Below, piece after piece: positions 57,840 to 64,000 of a DNA stretch of 64,000 nt. The stretch's first letter is position 1; each line of letters begins with the position of its first letter. The notes under the pieces were generated by a model. It worked only from the letters and a program-made list of their open reading frames with translations, was not told the DNA's origin and did not search any database. The DNA comes from Paenibacillus periandrae (GTDB taxonomy: Bacteria > Bacillota > Bacilli > Paenibacillales > NBRC-103111): contig NZ_JAJNMU010000026.1 of the NCBI RefSeq assembly GCF_022458865.1, positions 1 through 64,000 on the forward strand. The letters are read 5' to 3'. The position numbers were made by a program, and so were the translations under genes.

Positions 57840-58591
57840 AAGTAAGACGGGTATCCAAACGATACGGAAACAAAAATGTTGTCGATGATGTATCAGTTAG
57901 CATCGCCAAAGGTAAAATCACCTCATTCATCGGTCCGAACGGAGCAGGCAAAAGCACACTTCTATCTATCGTAAGCCGACTGATCACGAAGGATAGCGGC
58001 GAGGTGCTTATCGAGGATACCGAGATTGGCAAGTGGAAGAGCAATGATTTGGCCCGTAAAATATCGATTCTCAAACAATCGAACCATATCAATATTCGTC
58101 TGACGATCAAGGAATTGGTAAGCTTTGGACGCTTTCCTTACTCTCAAGGCAGACTAGGCCCGGAGGATTGGAAGTACGTGGATGAAGCGATTGTCTATAT
58201 GGATCTGGTGGATATCCAGGATAAATATCTGGACCAATTAAGTGGCGGCCAGCGGCAAAGGGCTTATATTGCTATGGTAGTCGCGCAGAATACGGAATAC
58301 ATATTGCTGGATGAACCGCTGAATAATCTGGATATGAAGCATTCGGTGCAAATTATGAAGGTACTGCAAAGGATGGTCAGCGAGCTGGGCAAAACGATTG
58401 TGCTGGTGCTCCATGACATCAATTTTGCTTCCTGTTATTCCGACTATATCGTAGCGCTAAAGGATGGCAAGGTCGTCAGAGAGGGCACAACTGACGAGAT
58501 CATCAGCTCCGAGGTATTAAAGGAAGTTTACGATATGGATATTCAGATTGAAACGATTAGCGGCAATAAAATATGTGTTTATTTCTCATAA
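57833..58591 (+). CDS. Ferric-siderophore ABC ATPase (YclP/FatE-like)
   Basis: 252 aa ATPase with Walker A GPNGAGKST, signature LSGGQRQR, Walker B YILLDEPLNNLD and switch His in LVLHD. Starts with GTG eight bases after AAAGGAG and overlaps the permease gene. It powers the two preceding permeases. Confidence 0.92.
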   Translation: MVEVRRVSKRYGNKNVVDDVSVSIAKGKITSFIGPNGAGKSTLLSIVSRLITKDSGEVLIEDTEIGKWKSNDLARKISILKQSNHINIRLTIKELVSFGRFPYSQGRLGPEDWKYVDEAIVYMDLVDIQDKYLDQLSGGQRQRAYIAMVVAQNTEYILLDEPLNNLDMKHSVQIMKVLQRMVSELGKTIVLVLHDINFASCYSDYIVALKDGKVVREGTTDEIISSEVLKEVYDMDIQIETISGNKICVYFS

Positions 58592-58660
58592 ACAAACGTT
58601 GACTCCATGAACTAACGTATGTCATGAGTACAAATAAAAAAACTTATAGAGGTGAACAGA

Positions 58661-59662
58661 GTGAAAAGAAAAGTATCCATGTTTGTTTGTATGCTAATAA
58701 TTGCCCTTGTTGCTGCTGCTTGCGGTTCGACCGCTTCCAATGAAACTGCCAAAGCTCCGACTGCAACAACGCCAGCACCTGCTGCGTCTACACCAGCTCC
58801 AGCAGCTGCGCCTGCTTCTCCAACTGAGCTTACAATCAAGCATCAATTGGGTGAAGCGAAGGTCAAAACAAACCCGAAAAAAGTTGTCGTGTTTGACTAC
58901 GGGATGCTCGATACTTTGGATAAATTAGGCATTGAGGTTACAGGGGTGCCACAATCGAATCTTCCTCCATATCTGGCTAAATACAAGGATGCCAAATATA
59001 AAAATGTCGGAACGCTGCAAGAGCCGGATTTTGAAAAAATCAATGCGCTGAGTCCTGACCTGATCCTGATTTCAGGCAGACAGAACGCTTCTTATGCAGA
59101 GCTGAACAAAATTGCACCGACAGTATTTGTAGGCGTGGATGCCAAGCGTTATATGGATTCATTCACCGAAAACTCCAAAATCATCGGCAAGCTGTTTGGT
59201 AAAGAAGCAGCGGTTGATGCAGAATTAGCCAAAATCAATGAATCCATCAAAAAAGTGAATGCCAAAGCCGCTGGCGACAACAAAAAAGGTCTGATCACAT
59301 TAGTTAGCGGAGGCAAAGTAACCGCATATGGACCGGGCTCCCGCTTCGGTATTATCCATGATGTACTGAATGTGGTTCCTGCCGAGAAAAACATTGAAGT
59401 ATCGACACATGGTCAATCGATCTCATTTGAATACATTGTTGAGAAAAACCCAGATTACCTGTTTGTTGTTGACCGTGAAACCGCTGTAGGTGAAAGCAAA
59501 ACAACAGCTAAACAAGTGATCGAAAATGAATTGGTTAAGAAAACGAATGCATTCAAAAACGGTAACATTGTTTATTTGGATCCAAACTACTGGTACTTGT
59601 CGGGTGGCGGTCTGATCTCCACTGCTGCAATGATCGATGAAATTGATAAGGGATTGAAATAG
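58661..59662 (+). CDS. Ferric-siderophore-binding lipoprotein (YclQ/FatB-like)
   Basis: About 333 aa. The lipoprotein signal ends VAAACGS, followed by an Ala/Pro/Thr-rich tether (about 25-50) and a two-lobed binding domain with KKVVVFDYGMLDTLDKLG and SPDLILISGRQN. GTG at 58661 follows AGAGGTG; GTG at 58652 lies inside that site. Last gene of the iron operon, ended by a strong terminator. Confidence 0.9.
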   Translation: MKRKVSMFVCMLIIALVAAACGSTASNETAKAPTATTPAPAASTPAPAAAPASPTELTIKHQLGEAKVKTNPKKVVVFDYGMLDTLDKLGIEVTGVPQSNLPPYLAKYKDAKYKNVGTLQEPDFEKINALSPDLILISGRQNASYAELNKIAPTVFVGVDAKRYMDSFTENSKIIGKLFGKEAAVDAELAKINESIKKVNAKAAGDNKKGLITLVSGGKVTAYGPGSRFGIIHDVLNVVPAEKNIEVSTHGQSISFEYIVEKNPDYLFVVDRETAVGESKTTAKQVIENELVKKTNAFKNGNIVYLDPNYWYLSGGGLISTAAMIDEIDKGLK

Positions 59663-59672
59663 TAAGCTGGTA

Positions 59673-59730
59673 AACAATAAACAGGAGCAAGCGGCGAGTA
59701 GCTGCATGCTCCTGTTTATTGTTGATTTTC
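59673..59730 (+). terminator. Strong terminator after the siderophore uptake operon
   Basis: A perfect 17-base stem (59673-59689 with 59707-59723) is followed by GATTTTC. The gene beyond is convergent, so the structure may serve both strands. Confidence 0.8.
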
Positions 59731-59773
59731 TGTGACAAAGAGAGACTTGAAACCATGTATGCATCTAACAAGT

Positions 59774-61675
59774 TTAATTAATAAATTCAGCAACAGTCAA
59801 AAAGCGTTTCAACATGACTGCAGCTTGAGCCCGAGTAGCCTTCTTACTTGAAGCGATTGAAGTATCTGTTAAACCGTTCATAATGCCTGAGTTTACTGCT
59901 TTCGCAATTTCATCATGTGCCCAAACGATTTGATTGGAATCATTAAACCTACTAAGAACACTTTGAGGGTCGCTAGGTGCGGTACTAATATTAGCATAAA
60001 CCATTGCCCGTATGATCATAGCTGCAAGTTCTTCACGTGAAATTTGTTCATCTGGATGGAACGTATGGTCCTCATAGCCGTTAATAATACCAGCCTTAAC
60101 CGCCGCCGTTATACTGCTAGTATACCAAGCATCGTTAACATCAATAAAATTTGAAGATTTTGAAACACTCTCTATTCCTAAAGAACGGACTATTAAGGTG
60201 GCAAATTCTGCACGAGTAATATTTCGTTCCGGCTCAAAGGTATCAGCTGTGGAGCCTTCGACTACCAGCTTGTTAGCAAGAAGCTCGACATCAGCTTTGG
60301 CCCAATGGGCTGTAAGGTCAGGGTAGCTTTTGTGTAATTTAATAACGGTATAAATGCTATTGCCGTTACGCTTGATTGTGGCTAATGTTTTCTCTTCAGT
60401 TGTTGAGAACATGGTAGGAACAAAACTCACCTGGTTAGCTGCATCATTAAAAAGCACTCCGGTAGTTTTGCTAGTATCTATGACTTTAGGTATGAGTATG
60501 GAACGAGAAATGTATGTGTCACCGAGATTCACCATTACCTTCTTTCCATTTTTTTCAATGGCCTCGACGTTAAAATCGATTGCATCAGCTAGCAATTCAC
60601 CGCCTGCCGCTATTACCGCTGTATGGACTGCATCTGCAGTTGTTCCAGACACTTTTGTGATAGATATATTAATTTTAAAATCATTAACATCTACACCAAG
60701 CTGCTTAGCCAAATCTTCCAATTTAAGTACAGAAAGTGGGAGAATATAGGAACCGTTATTATTTGTTATTGTAATTGTCTTTCCTTCGAAACCAATCAAA
60801 GCTACGGTAGGCAGCAATACTGAATTTCCCTCAAGTTTTAAAACTACTGTTCCAACTGCCAATGCATTCGAAAGACTAAAAGCATTTACGGAACCATCGC
60901 TAGCAACTGAAATTGTTGTAACTCCATCATTGGACACGCTCCCGCCACCACCACCACCGCCACTACCGCCGCTGCTAGTGGAAGCTTTACTGGAAACATA
61001 CACATTGGCTGTAACTGTTTTCCCGCTATAAGTAGCATTAAGTACAGTACTGCCTGCACGAGAGCCAGTAATAAGTCCTGCATATGTAATAGTGGCAATA
61101 GTTGGATCCATTAATGTGAATGTTGTATATGGGGTGACATCCGACTTGAAATCATCGTAATATTCAGCTGTTGCAGAAACTGTAGTTGTCTCACCAATCT
61201 GCATTGTATAGCTGGAGGCATTTAATACGATATTTGGTGCTGTACTCCCAGATCCACCGCCACCACCGCCACCACCTCCATCAATTGCTCCTGCAACGCC
61301 CCCTACTGCACTATTCAAATTATTATAAGTAGCTTGATAGTAGTATCCGTAAGAATTTGTTTTTGTTTTAGGAATCTCGGCAGTGAAATCGAAGTACGCA
61401 GCACCGTTTACGGAAAGATCCTTGTTAAAAACGGCATGAAATGAAAGCAGAGGAACAGGTACAGTTAGCGGATAGTCCTTATATACGGAAAATTTGGCAT
61501 TTACACCCTCCTTATACACGTCACTGCTTATTGTTCCGAAAATAGTACCCTTGTAAAAATCCGAATCCCTATTAATATTCACATAAGTTGCCGCAGATGC
61601 TAAAACGGGTAGTAGAACTGAAAGCAGCATAAATGAAAGTGTAAGTTGGCTTATCTTTTTGAATGAAATTTTCAA
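59774..61675 (-). CDS. Secreted S-layer-homology protein with glycine linkers
   Basis: 633 aa. Signal peptide (about 1-28, ending ASAA), an N-terminal domain to about 130, then a nine-glycine linker. A Big_2-like domain (about 148-235, SYTMQIGETTTVSATAEYYD) and a second glycine linker follow, then a middle domain (about 250-455). Three SLH domains complete the protein (from about 455: LTAHWAKADVELL, DAWYTSSITAAVKAGII, WAHDEIAKAVNSGIM). SLH domains bind pyruvylated cell-wall polymer, so the protein is surface anchored. It is monocistronic; its role beyond the cell surface is unknown. The 330-base AT-rich gap to 62006 holds its leader and no gene. Confidence 0.88.
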   Translation of the reverse strand: MKISFKKISQLTLSFMLLSVLLPVLASAATYVNINRDSDFYKGTIFGTISSDVYKEGVNAKFSVYKDYPLTVPVPLLSFHAVFNKDLSVNGAAYFDFTAEIPKTKTNSYGYYYQATYNNLNSAVGGVAGAIDGGGGGGGGGSGSTAPNIVLNASSYTMQIGETTTVSATAEYYDDFKSDVTPYTTFTLMDPTIATITYAGLITGSRAGSTVLNATYSGKTVTANVYVSSKASTSSGGSGGGGGGGSVSNDGVTTISVASDGSVNAFSLSNALAVGTVVLKLEGNSVLLPTVALIGFEGKTITITNNNGSYILPLSVLKLEDLAKQLGVDVNDFKINISITKVSGTTADAVHTAVIAAGGELLADAIDFNVEAIEKNGKKVMVNLGDTYISRSILIPKVIDTSKTTGVLFNDAANQVSFVPTMFSTTEEKTLATIKRNGNSIYTVIKLHKSYPDLTAHWAKADVELLANKLVVEGSTADTFEPERNITRAEFATLIVRSLGIESVSKSSNFIDVNDAWYTSSITAAVKAGIINGYEDHTFHPDEQISREELAAMIIRAMVYANISTAPSDPQSVLSRFNDSNQIVWAHDEIAKAVNSGIMNGLTDTSIASSKKATRAQAAVMLKRFLTVAEFIN

Positions 61676-62006
61676 TTTTTGATTCTCTCCCTGTAAATTA
61701 TGATATGGTTTAATTTTTAAAAATTTAGAATGTAGAAATCAATTGTCATTTCTTAAAATAGACAAACCTCCTTATAGGTATCAGGAACTATGTATACATT
61801 ACCATTTTACTATTTAATTTCCAATATACTACAAATATTTCATGTTGTATACAAACTACGGGCTAGTTGAAATTGAGAATTAATTTTTGCATAGAAAAAA
61901 CCAGTACATCTGTTGTAAGAATTAAGGTGTATGTCTCAAACTTACCCTAACACTTGCGACAAAAGTCTGGCATGTATCGCTGCTATTATTTGGATTGCAT
62001 TTTGGA

Positions 62007-64000
62007 TCATTTAGCTTTTTTTGGAGATTCATTATTATTTTTATTGTCTTTGTTATCTTTGCTACTGTTGCTGTTTACTGCTTCATTTTTAGTTTTATTC
62101 TTGTCATTAGAATCTTTGGAAACCGCAGCAGTCTTCTGATCCTTAGCGGGAGCTGCTTTATCATTCTTGGTATTATCCTTATTATCAGTATCCTTCTTGG
62201 TTGTACTTGCTGTTGTTGGCGCCTTATTCTTGTCAGCATTGGAGGGAGCAGTTGTTGGCTTGCCGTTGTTATCCTTTTTCGTGTCTGCAGGCTTGTCTTT
62301 GCCTGATGGTGTTTTGACGGCGAGCGCAGCTGCTTTGTCAGCCTCTGCTTTGGCGATCAGGGCTTGCTTCTGGGCTTGTTCCTTATCTCGGGCTGCTTTC
62401 TCGGCTGCTGCAGCGGCAAGCAGGATAGCTTCCTGCTCGCCATTAATTCTTTTGCTGCCTCCACGCACGTAGGCATAACTCTCGGGTTCTTCAAAGTCGG
62501 ATACAGGAACATCCTGCAGCGCACGGCTGACGACTTCCTTAAATAAAGCGGCAGGGTACCGACCACCTGTTGTTGTTAGATAATGATCTTTGTTCGTTTT
62601 CTCATATCCCAGCCACACGGCGGCAACAAGCTCAGGTGTATAACCGACAAACCAGGCATCCTTGGTGCCGTCGATTTGATTGCCATTCTCATCCTTGAAT
62701 TCCGGAATGTCCGGAAGCTGAGTCGTACCGGTTTTGCCGGCTACGGGTCGATCCATCTGTGCACTTTGTCCGGTGCCGTCATTAACGACTTCTTCAAGCA
62801 TCCTGGTCATCGTGAAGGCAGCACTGGGGTCCAGCAGTGGCTCCAATACCGGAACCGTCTCTGAGCCGACCAGCTGCCCCTTGCGATCCACGATCTTCGT
62901 AATGGCATAAGCCTTAGCCATATTCCCTTGATTGGCGAACATAGTGTAAGCTTGTGCCATAGCAAGCGGAGAGGTCCCCCTGCTCATGCCGCCCAAGGCT
63001 ATCCCTAAGGTTCGATCCTCTGGCTGAAGTCGGAGTCCAGCTTTGCTGGCGAAAGCCAAGCCATTATCGATACCGATCTCCTTCAGCAGGGCTACAGCCG
63101 GGATATTGTAGGATTGAATCAGGGCATCCTCCAGCGTGACCCAGCCATGCAGCTGCCGCATGTAATTCATCGGTGTATAGGAGCCGCCAAAATCGGTTTC
63201 CGCGTCAAAGATCTTATCCTTCGGTCCGTAGCCCTCGCTCAGTGCTGGCGCATACACAAGAATCGGTTTGATGGCGGAACCCGGCTGCCGTTCATTTTGC
63301 GTGGCATAATTGAATTCACGGAACTCCTGCTTCAGATTGCGGGAGCCTACAATGCCCAGTACAGCACCGGTTTGCGGCTGCATCAGTACGATCCCGCTCT
63401 GTAACCCACCAGCATCCTCAGGGAAGAAGGAGGCATCTTTGTATACCTCTTCCGCCGCATTTTGAACTGTGGGAGCCATGGTCGTGTAAATATGGTAGCC
63501 GGAGGATAAAATCTGTTGTTCCGTCAAGCCGTATTTATCGATGGCTTCATTAATCACATGATCGACAAAGGATGGATGCTTGGCAACCTTAGGCTCCGTC
63601 CGAATGGCAAGCTTGATTTCTTCATTACGGGCGCTGTCCCGTTCGGCCTCTGTAATACGGCCCTGCTCAGCCATCAGACTTAATACAAGATTCCGCCGTT
63701 CCTTGGCCTGCTCGGGCTTTTTCACAGGTGAGTAGTTAGTGGGTGACTTTGGAATGGCAGCGAGCAACGCACTTTCCGATAAAGTTAAATCCATAGCTTG
63801 TTTGCCAAAATACGATTCTGCAGCCCGCTGCAATCCCCAAGCACCTTCACCAAAATAAATATAATTCAAATACAGCTCCAATATTTGATCTTTGGAATAT
63901 TCATTTTCGATTTTAATGGAGGCGACAGCTTCATTGATTTTGCGTGAATACGTTTGCTCGGGCGAGAATAGCAAGGTTTTGGCAAGCTGTTGAGTAATGG
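62007..64000 (-). CDS. Class A penicillin-binding protein (PBP1A type), N-terminus beyond the window
   Basis: At least 664 codons; the frame runs off the right edge, so the membrane anchor and first part of the glycosyltransferase domain are missing. ITQQLAKTLL at the edge and YLNYIYFGEGAWGLQRAAESYFG belong to the GT51 glycosyltransferase. The transpeptidase follows with SxxK in GSAIKP, SxN in QSYNIP and KTG in AGKTGTTQ. About 115 C-terminal residues form a disordered Lys/Asn/Asp/Thr/Ala-rich tail. It polymerises and crosslinks peptidoglycan outside the membrane. Confidence 0.93.
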   Translation of the reverse strand, partial: ITQQLAKTLLFSPEQTYSRKINEAVASIKIENEYSKDQILELYLNYIYFGEGAWGLQRAAESYFGKQAMDLTLSESALLAAIPKSPTNYSPVKKPEQAKERRNLVLSLMAEQGRITEAERDSARNEEIKLAIRTEPKVAKHPSFVDHVINEAIDKYGLTEQQILSSGYHIYTTMAPTVQNAAEEVYKDASFFPEDAGGLQSGIVLMQPQTGAVLGIVGSRNLKQEFREFNYATQNERQPGSAIKPILVYAPALSEGYGPKDKIFDAETDFGGSYTPMNYMRQLHGWVTLEDALIQSYNIPAVALLKEIGIDNGLAFASKAGLRLQPEDRTLGIALGGMSRGTSPLAMAQAYTMFANQGNMAKAYAITKIVDRKGQLVGSETVPVLEPLLDPSAAFTMTRMLEEVVNDGTGQSAQMDRPVAGKTGTTQLPDIPEFKDENGNQIDGTKDAWFVGYTPELVAAVWLGYEKTNKDHYLTTTGGRYPAALFKEVVSRALQDVPVSDFEEPESYAYVRGGSKRINGEQEAILLAAAAAEKAARDKEQAQKQALIAKAEADKAAALAVKTPSGKDKPADTKKDNNGKPTTAPSNADKNKAPTTASTTKKDTDNKDNTKNDKAAPAKDQKTAAVSKDSNDKNKTKNEAVNSNSSKDNKDNKNNNESPKKAK

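Noticed and set aside
61741..61800. Leader peptide gene before the S-layer-homology gene
   Set aside because: An AAGGAGG is present on the minus strand, but the nearest ATG is about 17 bases away and opens only ten codons, so support is too weak.
62167..62472. Plus-strand open frame antisense to the PBP1A tail
   Set aside because: Its Leu/Ser/Val-rich sequence is the mirror of the Lys/Asn/Ala-rich coding repeats on the minus strand.

Overview
The window looks like a chromosome segment of a Paenibacillus-type soil firmicute. The signs are strong AGGAGG-type ribosome binding sites with frequent TTG/GTG starts, YesM/YesN-type two-component systems, many AraC regulators, LplABC-type sugar ABC transporters, an S-layer-homology protein, and a Btr-like AraC/solute-binding fusion. 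This assignment rests on gene content, not on a marker gene. No tRNA, rRNA or CRISPR array was seen.

Layout. 1-126: end of an IS3-family element. 167-2461: a diverged adenylosuccinate synthetase (PurA) paralogue, divergent from a LysR regulator. 2871-12781: one long operon with a sensor kinase, AraC-type response regulator, sugar-type ABC transporter, 2-hydroxyacid dehydrogenase, LarA-like protein and DapA/NanA-family aldolase. 12918-15343: a diverged EPSP synthase (AroA) paralogue, divergent from a second LysR that is a paralogue of the first. 15404-19444: AraC regulator divergent from a GH78 rhamnosidase. 19625-22216: small proteins and a class B penicillin-binding protein. 22387-27537: a secreted stalk-domain protein, then an ECF sigma factor, a membrane protein fusing an anti-sigma-like segment to a solute-binding domain, and a paralogous solute-binding lipoprotein. 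27779-30539: HAD phosphatase, squalene/phytoene synthase-like protein, and a small unknown gene joined to a phytanoyl-CoA dioxygenase-like gene. 30551-30868: dense repeats. 31111-37648: AraC regulator, ABC exporter, a heptad-repeat coiled-coil protein behind a LexA box, a GH67-N-type protein and a DUF6157 protein. 37892-44732 (minus): solute-binding protein, two permeases, AraC, flavin monooxygenase and dipeptidase. 45140-46958: sugar isomerase and Gfo/Idh/MocA oxidoreductase. 47002-52628: a methyltransferase with a MerR-type promoter, then AraC divergent from GH2 and GH88 hydrolases. 53155-59662: a Fur-controlled, Btr-regulated ferric-siderophore uptake locus. 59774-64000: S-layer-homology protein and a class A PBP cut by the window end.

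How it works together. Most of the window is modular nutrient acquisition: each module pairs a sensor (YesMN, AraC, Btr, ECF) with transporters and/or hydrolases for plant-derived sugars, sugar acids or iron. Two features stand out. One is the ECF sigma/solute-binding anti-sigma/solute-binding lipoprotein cassette, which has no permease and looks like a surface-sensing system; an ECF-type promoter lies in front of the sigma gene. The other is a pair of paralogous LysR regulators, each divergent from a diverged copy of an essential biosynthetic enzyme (PurA, AroA), flanking one catabolic operon. Several repeat families, one nested inside another, sit in promoter regions.
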